Assembly (NCBI GenBank): GCA_028690665.1
Contig: JAQVAV010000002.1
Span: 248,001-312,000, forward strand
Length of the DNA: 64,000 nucleotides
Direction: 5' to 3'
DNA from: Paludibacter sp.
GTDB lineage: Bacteria; Bacteroidota; Bacteroidia; Bacteroidales; Paludibacteraceae
Numbering within the stretch: the first letter of the stretch is position 1; the number at the start of each line of letters is the position of its first letter. A program made the translations under genes and the position numbers. Positions 55,737 to 64,000 of this stretch are shown piece by piece. A model generated the notes under the pieces. It saw nothing but the letters and a program-made list of their open reading frames with translations, did no database searches and had not been told where the DNA came from.

Positions 55737-56942
55737 TTAGCGGATCTTAGAGCCCTTCACAGCAAAGAATATCAAATAGAGATAATATATAAATAAGAAA
55801 CTTACAGCTGCGATTACTGTTCCGGTAATATCTTTTGTCCAGCCCATAATCGGCATTAAAATAGCTGCACCAATTACCGAGGTGGCAATAATTCCGGATG
55901 CTACATCTGCATGTGGACCGAGATCTTCCAAAGCAAGACTGTAAATAACCGGCCACATAATTGAGTGGAATAATCCGGTGCCAAGGAACAACCACATTGC
56001 CACATTTCCTGTCGTTACAATAGCTAATGCAAGTAGCACGGCGCCACCCAAAGCACATATTGTCAGAATCTGAGTAGGTTTGAATTTATTCAGAATATAA
56101 ATACCAATGAGTCGGCCAACCATTAAGCCACCCCAGTAAAATTTCAGCATGTCAGTCGTAGAGGTAGTGATCACGGCACCAGCTTTATTCGCAAAATCGG
56201 CAAAAAAACTAGGAATACCTATTTCTATACCCATGTAAAAAAATATTGCTAATGAGCCTAACCAAACATGCGGATATTTAAATGCACTTGATTTGTAGGC
56301 ACCAGTTTTTCCCATTTCATGTTCTTTTTCTTTAATATTGGGAAGCTTAAGAAACAACATGATAATAAGAATAATGGCAGTTGCAATACCAATACCTATG
56401 AATGGACCTTTTACAATGTTCTGGATAGCCGAATTTTGTAATACTTCTCCCGGTGCTAAATTCGGAGTCACCAAGAGAATCGAAACAAATATCGGGGCAA
56501 TTACAGTAGCAACTGAGTTTAATGCATTTGTCAGTGTCAGACGACTTGCAGAACTCTTTGCCGGGCCTAAAGCTACTACATAGGGAGCCGCTGCAACCTG
56601 AAGAATAACAACGCCGATTGCAAAAATGGAAACAGCACTTAAAAATCCGTAATAACCAAATCCAACTCCCGGGATACAGGCAAAGAATCCAAGAGCAATA
56701 AGGCCTAAACCTGTAAAAATCGCATATCTGTAACCAATTTTGTTGATCAGAAAACCAACAGGAACCGACAGTATGTATGCTCCGTAAAAAAATGTGTTAG
56801 GCAATTGTTTTTGGACATCATTTAATCCAAAAGCATTTTTTAGAAACTCAATAGTTGAGTTATTCATGGTGGTTATGAATCCAAAAAGGAAAAATAACGA
56901 TGCCATTACTATCAAAGGAAAAAGATATTTGTTCTTTGACAT
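55737..56942 (-). CDS. FHS-family sugar MFS transporter (FucP/GluP type)
   Basis: This inner-membrane symporter of 401 residues has 12 helices. FLFGFITTMNNSTIEFLKNAFGL at the N terminus is the hallmark of the fucose-galactose-glucose (FHS) family, followed by SVPVGFLINKIGYRYAI in loop 2-3 and LVVAAAPYVVALG-like helix 4. Substrate candidates are fucose, galactose, glucose or N-acetylglucosamine, which cannot be separated by sequence alone. The neighbouring GH27 alpha-galactosidase suggests galactose among them. It is transcribed on its own or with the DPP IV gene upstream, 160 bases away. Confidence 0.9.
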   Translation of the reverse strand: MSKNKYLFPLIVMASLFFLFGFITTMNNSTIEFLKNAFGLNDVQKQLPNTFFYGAYILSVPVGFLINKIGYRYAIFTGLGLIALGFFACIPGVGFGYYGFLSAVSIFAIGVVILQVAAAPYVVALGPAKSSASRLTLTNALNSVATVIAPIFVSILLVTPNLAPGEVLQNSAIQNIVKGPFIGIGIATAIILIIMLFLKLPNIKEKEHEMGKTGAYKSSAFKYPHVWLGSLAIFFYMGIEIGIPSFFADFANKAGAVITTSTTDMLKFYWGGLMVGRLIGIYILNKFKPTQILTICALGGAVLLALAIVTTGNVAMWLFLGTGLFHSIMWPVIYSLALEDLGPHADVASGIIATSVIGAAILMPIMGWTKDITGTVIAAVSFLFIYYLYLIFFAVKGSKIR

Positions 56943-57102
56943 AACAGATTTGATTTAAAGTGTTTTTTATTAATTAGATTTTCTTTATACGAAAAAATAT
57001 CTCAAAAATACTCTTTTTTTAAATATAGAAATAGCACTTATAATTCAAAAAAGAGTATGATTTATCTCAAAATCCAATCCGTTTTATATAAAAACAGACT
57101 AA

Positions 57103-59277
57103 CTATAAATTATTGAATAAATATTCGCTCATTTTTGTATATAGATGTCTTCTGGTTTGTTTTCCCAAAAGGCTATGATTTTTGTCAGGATAGACCTGCA
57201 TGTCAAACTGTTTGTTAAGTTCAATCAGACGGCTGACATATAACATTGTATTCTGAAAGTGTACATTGTCATCAGCGGTTCCATGTATAATCAACAGTTT
57301 CCCGTTTAATTTGTCGGCCATACCAATTGCAGACGTTTTGTTGTAACCATCAAAGTTTTCCTGAGGACGACGCATGAAGCGTTCCGTGTAAGCCGAGTCG
57401 TACAACCGCCAGTCAGTAACTGGTGCGACAGCAATACCTGTCTTAAAGATTTTTTCGCCGGTACTCATGGACCATAAAGTCATAGAGCCTCCATAACTCC
57501 ATCCCCAGATGCCAATGCGGTCTTTGTCCACAAAGGATTGTCGGCCCATGAATTTCGCGACTTCAACCTGATCACGGGCTTCAAGAATTCCCATCTGTTC
57601 ATAAGTACATTTGCAGAAATCAGCTCCACGTCCTCCTGTACCACGCCCATCTACACATACAACAATGTATCCGTTCTGTGCCAGGTAGTATTCCCAGCCT
57701 ATACTCCACTGATCAAGCACTTCCTGTGTGTTTGGCCCGCTATATTGAACCTGGAGCACAGGATATTTTTTTGAATTATCGAAATTAACAGGTTTGAGCA
57801 TCCAGCCGTTCAATTTCACGTTTTCGGAGGTTGTGAAACTGAAAAATTCTTTCTTTGGGAGCTGAAGAGCCTGAAATTTTTCTTCCAGATTTTTATTATT
57901 CTGCATTTCACGGACTTGGATGCCATTTTGAGTCCGCAAGGTCACAATATCAGGATGTTCCAGTGAAGAAGCTTTGTCTGCAAAACAGGTGAATGTTGAG
58001 TTGAAATAAGCTTTATGTACACCTTTGCCGTTGGTCAAACGTGTTTTTTTACCTTTAGAGTCTAAACTGAAAACATCACGCTGAAGAGGAGACGTTTCTG
58101 CTGACTGATAATAAACGATTTTCTTTTTTTCGTCGTAGCCGTAGAAATCAGTCACTTCCCATTTACCTTTGGTAATTTGTTTATAAAGAGTACCGTTCAT
58201 ACGATATTGGTAAATATGTCGATAACCATCTTGTTCACTGAGTGTGAAAAAATACTGATTATCAGAAGTGAACGTTGTATAATCAATGTTTTCATAGTCT
58301 ACATAACGTTTATCTTCCTGACGAAGAATCAGCTTGGCCGTTGTTGAACGTGCATTGGCCATTAACATGTCGAGTCTGTTCTGGTTTCTGTTTAACTTGA
58401 AAATGGCAAGTTGATCCGGCTGAGTTGTCCATTTGATACGTGGAATGTAGAAATCATTTTCAGTATCAGGTAATTGTATCGGACGGGTTGTTTTATTAAA
58501 GTCATCGTAAATACATACGGTTACTTTGGAATTTTCCTGACCGGCTTTCGGATATTTGAATTTTTTAAATCCCGGATACAGATTAATATCTTCTCCCTGA
58601 AGTTCGCTGTCGTAAGTCTGAAAAGCAAATTCCGGAATTTTACTTTCATCGAATTTGATGAAGGCCAAAAGTTTACTATCCGGACTCCATGCAAAAAATC
58701 TGGTTAATTCAAATTCTTCTTCATAAACCCAGTCTGGAGTTCCATTAATAATTTTACCTGCTTCACCATCTTTTGTAATTGCAATTTCTGTATTAAAATC
58801 TAATTTTTTCATATACAGGTTGTTTTTTCTTGCAAAAGCGATATATCGGCTATCCGGCGAAAACAAAGGAACTTCTTCTGCTCCTCCGTTATCAGAAAGA
58901 GGTTGCAGTTCTTTACGTTTCAGATCAAAAATATAATAATCGGCTGTGAAAGTACGACGATAGCGATATTTTACATTGGTGTAAACTAAAAGTCTCATTT
59001 CATTCGGGCTTAGTTCGTAGCCGGAAATATTTTTAATCGGACAGTTTTTAATTTGAGATAGGCTGAAAAGAGTATCAACGGTATTCCCTGTTTTATAATT
59101 ATACTTTACTACTGCTTTATTTTTTACCAGCATAGTATAGTTTTCGCCATCAACCATAGAGCGTGGTGAGTCGAAAGAAGCCGGGCGGTATTTCCCGTCA
59201 GTGATATCATAGAGTAAATCTGCCTGAGCAAAGCAGAAGCTTAAGCTCAAAATTAAAATAACTTTTAAACGTCTCAT
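57103..59277 (-). CDS. S9B dipeptidyl peptidase IV-like protease
   Basis: This secreted protease of 724 residues has a signal peptide ending in CFAQA, an N-terminal beta-propeller (about 80-470) and a C-terminal alpha/beta hydrolase domain. The catalytic triad is visible: Ser in GWSYGGSM, Asp in GTADDNVHF, His in PDKNHSLLG. The substrate-binding double Glu DWVYEEEFEL of DPP IV is present. It should cleave X-Pro dipeptides from peptides. The length matches bacterial DPP IV. It lies behind a probable promoter at 59331-59359. Confidence 0.94.
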   Translation of the reverse strand: MRRLKVILILSLSFCFAQADLLYDITDGKYRPASFDSPRSMVDGENYTMLVKNKAVVKYNYKTGNTVDTLFSLSQIKNCPIKNISGYELSPNEMRLLVYTNVKYRYRRTFTADYYIFDLKRKELQPLSDNGGAEEVPLFSPDSRYIAFARKNNLYMKKLDFNTEIAITKDGEAGKIINGTPDWVYEEEFELTRFFAWSPDSKLLAFIKFDESKIPEFAFQTYDSELQGEDINLYPGFKKFKYPKAGQENSKVTVCIYDDFNKTTRPIQLPDTENDFYIPRIKWTTQPDQLAIFKLNRNQNRLDMLMANARSTTAKLILRQEDKRYVDYENIDYTTFTSDNQYFFTLSEQDGYRHIYQYRMNGTLYKQITKGKWEVTDFYGYDEKKKIVYYQSAETSPLQRDVFSLDSKGKKTRLTNGKGVHKAYFNSTFTCFADKASSLEHPDIVTLRTQNGIQVREMQNNKNLEEKFQALQLPKKEFFSFTTSENVKLNGWMLKPVNFDNSKKYPVLQVQYSGPNTQEVLDQWSIGWEYYLAQNGYIVVCVDGRGTGGRGADFCKCTYEQMGILEARDQVEVAKFMGRQSFVDKDRIGIWGWSYGGSMTLWSMSTGEKIFKTGIAVAPVTDWRLYDSAYTERFMRRPQENFDGYNKTSAIGMADKLNGKLLIIHGTADDNVHFQNTMLYVSRLIELNKQFDMQVYPDKNHSLLGKQTRRHLYTKMSEYLFNNL

Positions 59278-59330
59278 TAATTTAGAATATTATGAATTTA
59301 TTTCAGAGATTTTTCTGCATTTTGATAATA

Positions 59331-59359
59331 CAAAAATAGTTCAAAATATCACTTGTCAA
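59331..59359 (-). promoter_or_regulatory. Promoter of the DPP IV-like gene
   Basis: On the minus strand, TATTTTTG (59331-59338) is a perfect -7 box; TTG at 59357-59359 is a -33 candidate with 18-base spacing. The rest of the gap 59278-59610 holds the hairpin at 59541-59604 and A+T-rich DNA with nothing else recognisable. Confidence 0.6.
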
Positions 59360-59540
59360 TTCTTATTTTAAGGAGAATTTGTTATGTTAATCACTTTTGA
59401 AATGTAGCTGTTGTTAAAAATGAAGAGTTTTCAATGGTGCTTTTTTGATTGATCAATAAAATAATACATGGGACAGAGCAGGAAAGTAGGAGAGGTGAAT
59501 GAAAAATGTTTAAAAAGTCGTAGAAAATTATTGAAATAGG

Positions 59541-59604
59541 AGAAGAAAAGCCTCAAAACAATGTTTTTGCTTATTTAATGATCATTGTTTTGAGACTTTT
59601 TTGT
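59541..59604 (-). terminator. Long-stem terminator after the GH27 gene
   Basis: AAAAGCCTCAAAACAATG (59546-59563) pairs with CATTGTTTTGAGACTTTT (59583-59600) over 18 positions with one mismatch. T-rich tracts flank both ends, so it could act in both directions. Confidence 0.85.
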
Positions 59605-59610
59605 GGAATT

Positions 59611-61593
59611 TTATTTTATAGGCGTAATTTTTATGAGTACCACCCCATGATAAGAAACTTCTGTTTCAAAAACAGCATTTTCTGTTTTAATATCTTTTTG
59701 TGTCCAGAGATCACGGATTTGATATTTCCCGGATATATTTAAATCTTTCCATGATATTTCGATAGATGTTTTGTTTGCTTTTCCGTCCCAGTTGAAAAGC
59801 TGACTTACATTATCAGATTCTCCGACATTAAATAATCCGATTGCCTTAGCGCCGTCTTCAAGGTCTTTTACCCAAATTTCTTTTCCATCTTTTTGGATGA
59901 TGCGTCTGGCCTGTTTTCCCAGAACATCCTGGTTGATTGCAATAACTTCGTCGTTAGTTAGCAGACTTAGTGTGAAATCATCCATTTGGCTCATATCTCC
60001 TCCGATTAAAAGAGGCGCAGCCAATAAAGCCCAAAGGCTTACATGAGTATATTGTTCGTCAGGAGTTAACCTTGTCGGGTGTAGCGATGGTCCCCAGCCA
60101 ACATGTCCTATGACGAGCATATCCGGATCGTTCCAATTGCCGGGTTGCGCATATTGGGCTTTGTCATACTGAGCAAATCCTATTCTGGCCATACTTTCCC
60201 ATGTGTCGGTAATGTCGCCTGTGGTTCGCCAAAGTTGTCCCGTTTGTCCTCCCCATTTCCATACATCATCCATGCCGTACTGGCAGAGACTGTGAACGAT
60301 ATCTCTGCTTTGATGAGAAAGGGCTTCTGACATGGTGATATAAGGCTTCATATATTCATGGTGCGATTTATCTGTCTTTTCAAATTCATTTCCATAAGAA
60401 CACCAGTCATACTTTAAATAATCGATCCCCCATTTATTGTAAGTGTCTGCGTCCTGCTCTTCGTGATGCAAACTACCTAAATATCCTCCACATGTAAGTT
60501 TGCCGGGAGATGTGTATATCCCCATTTTTAAGCCCAATGAATGAATATAATCTGACAAAGCCCTCATGTCTGTAAATTTTTCATTGATCTGTATTTCTCC
60601 GTCAGCTGCACGTTCCGAAGCTTCCCAACCATCGTCAATGTTTATATAAGTCCAACCATGGTTGATCAATCCACTGGAAACCATAGCATCTGCCGAAGCT
60701 TTTACTTTATCCTGACTTACAGATAGTCCCCAGCAATTCCAACTGTTCCAACCCATAGGAGGAGTCAGTGCAAGTTTATTCTCTCCTATTACGATTGTCA
60801 TGGTGCGTTGAGCTTTTCCGAAAGAGTTTTGCGCAGTTATTTTCACTTCGTAATTTCCGGATTTAGCAACCTTTCCCGTTATGATACCTGTTTCAGAATC
60901 TAAGCTTAAGCCTTTAGGCAGGTTTTTAGCTTTAAATTGCATAGGACGTTTGCCTGTTGCCGCAATAGTATATAAAAAAGGTTTGTTTGGGCTTGCTCCG
61001 GTAATTTTTGCCCCGTTAATACGTGGCGAATCCGGTGTTTTGGGAGTCAATATATAAGGCTTTGAAGCCGGAGTCGTGATAATAGAGGGCGTTTGTCCCG
61101 AATATCTTATATAAGCCTCTAACCAGTCTGCATGATCATTATCGTTTCCATCGTTTCCTGCAGTTACCAGAAGAGCTAGCTTATTAACTCCCGATAAATT
61201 GACGTGTACTTTTTGAGCAGCATCTCCTTTTTTCATCAATCCGCTATGGAAAACAACTTTTTTGTCGCACAATACATAAAATTCTATACTGGCATTATTA
61301 TTGGCTTCGTCGTCTACACCTACTAAGGCATTAAAGTCTACCGCCGTTTTGTTGACATTTAATAGTAACTTACTTATGGCATGTGTTCCTATTCCTTTAT
61401 TATAGCTTTGACCGCCGACGGAAAGAATATTTCCATTAATGCTTTTATTGGCTTTAGAAAATCCCCAGCTGGTTTCAATCTTGCTGACATCTAAATCGTT
61501 AAGCCAGAGTTGTGAGAAATTAGATGTAGTTTGTGCTGATGATATGATGCACATCAGCCCGAATAAAAATAAAAAATTAATTTTTCTCTTCAT
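59611..61593 (-). CDS. GH27 alpha-galactosidase with NPCBM domain
   Basis: This secreted enzyme of 660 residues has a signal peptide ending in ISSAQ, an NPCBM carbohydrate-binding domain (about 25-165, with GIGTHAISKLLLNV), a putative Ig/He_PIG linker (about 185-270, YTIAATGKRPMQFKAKNLPKGL) and a GH27 (beta/alpha)8 barrel. In the barrel, PPMGWNSWNCWG, NIDDGWE, the nucleophile Asp in YLKYDWCSYG and the acid/base Asp in GNWNDPDML are intact. It hydrolyses terminal alpha-galactosides. It lies near MFS transporters and a GH43 gene, consistent with polysaccharide feeding. Confidence 0.95.
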   Translation of the reverse strand: MKRKINFLFLFGLMCIISSAQTTSNFSQLWLNDLDVSKIETSWGFSKANKSINGNILSVGGQSYNKGIGTHAISKLLLNVNKTAVDFNALVGVDDEANNNASIEFYVLCDKKVVFHSGLMKKGDAAQKVHVNLSGVNKLALLVTAGNDGNDNDHADWLEAYIRYSGQTPSIITTPASKPYILTPKTPDSPRINGAKITGASPNKPFLYTIAATGKRPMQFKAKNLPKGLSLDSETGIITGKVAKSGNYEVKITAQNSFGKAQRTMTIVIGENKLALTPPMGWNSWNCWGLSVSQDKVKASADAMVSSGLINHGWTYINIDDGWEASERAADGEIQINEKFTDMRALSDYIHSLGLKMGIYTSPGKLTCGGYLGSLHHEEQDADTYNKWGIDYLKYDWCSYGNEFEKTDKSHHEYMKPYITMSEALSHQSRDIVHSLCQYGMDDVWKWGGQTGQLWRTTGDITDTWESMARIGFAQYDKAQYAQPGNWNDPDMLVIGHVGWGPSLHPTRLTPDEQYTHVSLWALLAAPLLIGGDMSQMDDFTLSLLTNDEVIAINQDVLGKQARRIIQKDGKEIWVKDLEDGAKAIGLFNVGESDNVSQLFNWDGKANKTSIEISWKDLNISGKYQIRDLWTQKDIKTENAVFETEVSYHGVVLIKITPIK

Positions 61594-61667
61594 TGTAAAT
61601 ATATTGATTTTAAGTTAACGTAGCTTTGTTTGTTCGATTTGTGATATAGATTGTCTTTTTAATAAAA

Positions 61668-61675
61668 CAAAGGTA
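61668..61675 (-). promoter_or_regulatory. Possible -7 box of the GH27 gene
   Basis: TACCTTTG on the minus strand matches TAnnTTTG, about 75 bases before the GH27 start. No -33 partner was found. The remainder of the gap 61594-61927 is A+T-rich; at its end lies the Nif11 promoter (61901-61908). Confidence 0.4.
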
Positions 61676-61900
61676 AGAATTAATAAAAAACGGAGATAGT
61701 CATCTATTATTCAAAAAAGGAAATTTTGGGGTCAAAAGAGAATTTTAAGATGATATTTTCGATATTTAATGCAAAGATTGAGGTTAATTTGGAGATTCGA
61801 TGAAATAGAATTTGATGATGATTACATTCTCTTGTGTTATGTTTGTGTAATTTGTTGTGTTGTTTTGCTGGTGAATTTTTTATTTATCTATCAAAATGTG

Positions 61901-61908
61901 TATATTTG
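61901..61908 (+). promoter_or_regulatory. -7 promoter box of the Nif11 gene
   Basis: TATATTTG is a perfect match to TAnnTTTG, 19 bases before the ATG at 61928. No convincing -33 TTTG is seen. The transcript start would leave a leader of about 15 bases. Confidence 0.5.
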
Positions 61909-61927
61909 TCGTTGAATTAATTCTAAA

Positions 61928-62161
61928 ATGTCAATTTATATGTCAAAACAAAGCGTAGAAGATTTGCTCGAAAAAGGAGGTAGCGACAAAGAGTTTCGTA
62001 TTAAGTATGATAACACTATGACCAAAGAAAAATTTGTGGAATATGCCATTGAAGATGGTTTTGATTTTACAGTGGAGGAACTAACCCAGGTTTTGAGAGA
62101 AAATGGTGATATGTTCGAATCTTATGGTAACCCTCCTAAAAAAAGTATCTGGCTGAAATAA
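61928..62161 (+). CDS. Nif11-domain small protein
   Basis: This protein of 77 residues has the Nif11-like fold signature: MSKQSVEDLLEKGGSDKEF, TKEKFVEYAIEDGFDFTVEEL and the amphipathic helix LTQVLRENG. Nif11 domains occur as leader regions of RiPP precursors and as stand-alone proteins of unknown role. Here the C terminus (MFESYGNPPKKSIWLK) is short and lacks a GG cleavage site and the Cys/Ser/Thr-rich core expected of a precursor. No modification enzyme lies in the window. It is more likely a stand-alone Nif11 protein. ATG 61940 is an alternative start. A terminator follows. Confidence 0.75.
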   Translation: MSIYMSKQSVEDLLEKGGSDKEFRIKYDNTMTKEKFVEYAIEDGFDFTVEELTQVLRENGDMFESYGNPPKKSIWLK

Positions 62162-62209
62162 GTTTGAATTGATTGTAATTTTCTGTTTCGGTTCAGTTAA
62201 AGGTAAACG

Positions 62210-62240
62210 CCCCGGTCTATACGATCGGGGTTTGTTATTT
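62210..62240 (+). terminator. Terminator after the Nif11 gene
   Basis: CCCCGGTC (62210-62217) pairs with GATCGGGG (62223-62230) with one wobble and a 5-base loop, followed by a T-rich tract. Confidence 0.82.
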
Positions 62241-62434
62241 TATGGGGTTCGACTCGAATTTAACAATGAGTATTGTTAATGTTTTTATATGATTGGGGTT
62301 TATAAGATTAATTAGAGTGGTTAGGAAAATTCTCGGTTTATAATATAGAAGTACATTGATTTATAAATTTTTTATAATGAACTTATCTTGACTTTTAAAT
62401 CAAGGCAGAATTAACGAGTATAATATTCCCTTTT

Positions 62435-62484
62435 CAGACAGAAAATACAGAAAATACAGATTTTATTCTCTACAGATTTCTGTA
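62435..62484. repeat. Cluster of ACAGA repeats and palindrome upstream of GH43
   Basis: ACAGAAAAT occurs twice in tandem (about 62438-62455), another TACAGA follows at 62455, and TACAGATTTCTGTA at 62471-62484 is a perfect inverted repeat with a 2-base spacer. About 165-215 bases separate it from the GH43 start. A further inverted repeat, TTAACAAT-gagt-ATTGTTAA, lies at 62260-62279. These are candidate operators. The gap 62162-62648 shows no convincing promoter. Confidence 0.5.
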
Positions 62485-62648
62485 ATCCTGATTCTATCGA
62501 GGAATCTTTTGTCTTATTTTTCTAATCTTTATTGAAACAAAGAATTACTACGAAAAGTCAAGACGAGTTCAATATAATTTGAATTGATCTATTATTTTTA
62601 CACCTTGTATTTTTAGGTTTTAAGCAGTTAATTTTATAAAGAAAAATT

Positions 62649-63641
62649 ATGCAGAAAAAATTTAAGGGGTCAGTTGCTTTCTTAACTTGTATTTTGTTTA
62701 TTATTCCTCTTTGGGGACAAAAGTCAGGAAATCCTGTTTTCAAGGGTTGGTATGCTGATCCTGAAGGAGTTGTGTTTGAAAATAAGTATTGGGTTTTTCC
62801 TACATACTCTGCTCCTTATAACGAACAAGTTTTTATGGATGCCTTTTCCTCGCCTGACCTGATAAACTGGACAAAACATAGCCATATTATAGATACAATT
62901 TCTATTAAATGGGCAAAATGTGCTATGTGGGCACCTGCCATTGTGAAAAAAGGAAAACAGTATTTTTTATTTTTTAGTGCCAATGATATTCAGAATGATC
63001 ATTCGGTCGGAGGTATTGGTGTTGCAGTAGCTCAAAAACCGGAAGGTCCCTACAAAGATTATCTGGGCAAGCCATTATTGGATAAGTTTCATAATGGAGC
63101 GCAGCCTATTGACCAGTTCATTTTTCGTGATGTTGATGGGCAGCATTATATGATATACGGAGGTTGGCGTCATTGTAATATTGTTCGGTTAAGTAATGAT
63201 TTTAAGAGCATTTTACCTTATAAAGATGGAACAACCTTTCGTGAAATTACTCCGGATGGATACGTTGAAGGACCTTTTATGTTCTGCAAAAACGGGAGAT
63301 ATTATTTCATGTGGTCGGAAGGGGGCTGGACAGGTCCTGATTACAGGGTGGCTTATGCTATTGCGGATTCTCCTTTTGGGCCTTTTAAGAGGATCGGAAC
63401 GGTTTTGCAACAGGATCCGAAAGTTGCCACCGGTGCGGGACATCATTCTGTGATTAATGTTCCCGGAACAGACAAATGGTATATTGTGTATCATCGACGC
63501 CCGCTGGGTGAAACTGATGGAAATGCCCGTGTAACCTGTATCGACAAATTAGAATTTGACGAAAAAGGCTTTATTAAGCCTGTAGTAATTACTTTTGATG
63601 GTGTTGAGGCGAGGCCTCTGAAATGGTCCAAAGATAGATAA
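62649..63641 (+). CDS. GH43-family glycoside hydrolase
   Basis: This secreted enzyme of 330 residues has a signal peptide ending in PLWGQ and the five-bladed beta-propeller of GH43. Catalytic-type residues are visible: Asp in YADPEG, Asp in PIDQFIF and Glu in YVEGPFMF. ATGAGHHSVINVPGTDKWYIVYHR is a typical propeller blade 5 region. GH43 enzymes cleave arabinose-, xylose- or galactose-containing chains; the exact substrate is not clear. It probably works with the GH27 enzyme nearby on plant polysaccharides. Confidence 0.93.
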   Translation: MQKKFKGSVAFLTCILFIIPLWGQKSGNPVFKGWYADPEGVVFENKYWVFPTYSAPYNEQVFMDAFSSPDLINWTKHSHIIDTISIKWAKCAMWAPAIVKKGKQYFLFFSANDIQNDHSVGGIGVAVAQKPEGPYKDYLGKPLLDKFHNGAQPIDQFIFRDVDGQHYMIYGGWRHCNIVRLSNDFKSILPYKDGTTFREITPDGYVEGPFMFCKNGRYYFMWSEGGWTGPDYRVAYAIADSPFGPFKRIGTVLQQDPKVATGAGHHSVINVPGTDKWYIVYHRRPLGETDGNARVTCIDKLEFDEKGFIKPVVITFDGVEARPLKWSKDR

Positions 63642-63684
63642 CATAATTTCCAATCTCGTTTAGGATATTTATCGGAGGAGGTAA

Positions 63685-63725
63685 AAAATCCCTGCAACCG
63701 GGAAGTCAGTCCGGTTACAGGGATT
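63685..63725 (-). terminator. Terminator after the SDR gene
   Basis: AATCCCTGCAACCGG (63688-63702) pairs with CCGGTTACAGGGATT (63711-63725) with one mismatch. On the minus strand it is followed by a T run. It also separates the GH43 gene. Confidence 0.85.
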
Positions 63726-63752
63726 CGTTTCAGGTGTTAGTGTTTGTATAAT

Positions 63753-64000
63753 CTATGAGAAGAAAATTCCTCCATTGATGTCGATATTGGTACCTGTTAT
63801 ATAATCGGACTCATTGCAGGCAAGGAAAGTTACGAGATCAGCCACATCCTGTGTGTCGCCTTCTCTGCGTAAGGGGTAAATTCCTTTCATACGTTCACGA
63901 TTTTCAGGGGTGTTAAATCTGTCGTGGAACGATGTTGCAATTGTTCCAGGAGCAAGTGCATTCACTCTGATTCCTTGTGGACCAAGTTCTTTGGCCATTG
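63753..64000 (-). CDS. Short-chain dehydrogenase/reductase, C-terminal part (cut by window end)
   Basis: The visible 82 residues are the C-terminal part of an SDR oxidoreductase: [23 protein letters not shown], then [23 protein letters not shown]. The N-A-x-x-P-G and terminal DxNGG motifs are those of classical SDRs of the FabG/GDH type. The ATG at 63998 is internal; the Rossmann N terminus and active-site Tyr-x-x-x-Lys lie outside the window. The substrate is unknown. The proximity to sugar-use genes hints at a sugar acid dehydrogenase. Confidence 0.85.
   Translation of the reverse strand, partial: MAKELGPQGIRVNALAPGTIATSFHDRFNTPENRERMKGIYPLRREGDTQDVADLVTFLACNESDYITGTNIDINGGIFFS

Overview
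The window is chromosomal DNA of a Bacteroidota bacterium, most likely order Bacteroidales. The evidence is type III glutamine synthetase, paired P-II/AmtB cassettes, promoters of the TTTG / TAnnTTTG type with about 20 bases between boxes, a C-terminal tail of the type IX secretion kind, many lipoproteins with a Bacteroidota-style signal, and A+T-rich intergenic DNA. A Paludibacter-like organism would fit, but that is inference. I see no rRNA, tRNA, CRISPR array, phage or intact insertion sequence.

Layout. 0.2-3.9 kb: a cobalamin riboswitch with a terminator-like hairpin precedes an AspT/YidE-type membrane transporter and O-acetylhomoserine sulfhydrylase (metY). 4.0-8.8 kb (minus strand): a metal locus with a Fur-family regulator, a TonB-dependent receptor, a small Cys/His-rich protein and two DUF4625-like lipoproteins. 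9.3-14.9 kb: VTC-type polyphosphate polymerase, DUF4956 membrane protein, DUF2490 outer-membrane protein, and two Cthe_2159-type beta-helix lipoproteins, the first a badly decayed pseudogene. 15.3-30.9 kb: a nitrogen-assimilation island with a putative porin, P-II + AmtB (twice), GSIII, GltB, GltD and AsnB. 31.0-34.0 kb: a CotH/lamin-tail secreted protein split by a frameshift in a 7-A run. 34.2-40.1 kb (minus): rpmE2, an EamA transporter, truA, a lipoprotein, an acyl-CoA synthetase and purT. 40.2-52.6 kb: a TolC/HlyD/transglutaminase/two-permease/ATPase export operon with a sigma-54-like promoter, facing a convergent NtrC-family regulator and histidine kinase. 53.1-59.3 kb (minus): ROK kinase, two sugar MFS transporters, and a DPP IV-type peptidase. 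59.6-64.0 kb: GH27 alpha-galactosidase, a Nif11-domain small protein, a GH43 enzyme and the end of an SDR gene.

How the genes work together. The nitrogen island takes ammonium from outer membrane (porin) through the inner membrane (two Amt channels, each with a P-II gate) into glutamine (GSIII), glutamate (GOGAT) and asparagine (AsnB). The two P-II proteins differ at the modified T-loop tyrosine. Each AmtB gene is followed by a copy of the same two-hairpin RNA element, with base changes that preserve pairing. The 9-15 kb and 31-34 kb genes (VTC, DUF4956, Cthe_2159, CotH) are families I associate with one another, so the nitrogen island seems to split a functional group. The sugar genes form a feeding module: glycosidases release sugars, the MFS proteins import them and the ROK kinase phosphorylates them.

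Stretches over 300 bases without a gene are described in the entries for 232-264, 265-600, 8939-8989, 15303-15334, 17917-18004, 20191-20282, 52693-52750, 55540-55571, 59331-59359, 61668-61675 and 62435-62484. Bases 1-230 show nothing I can support.
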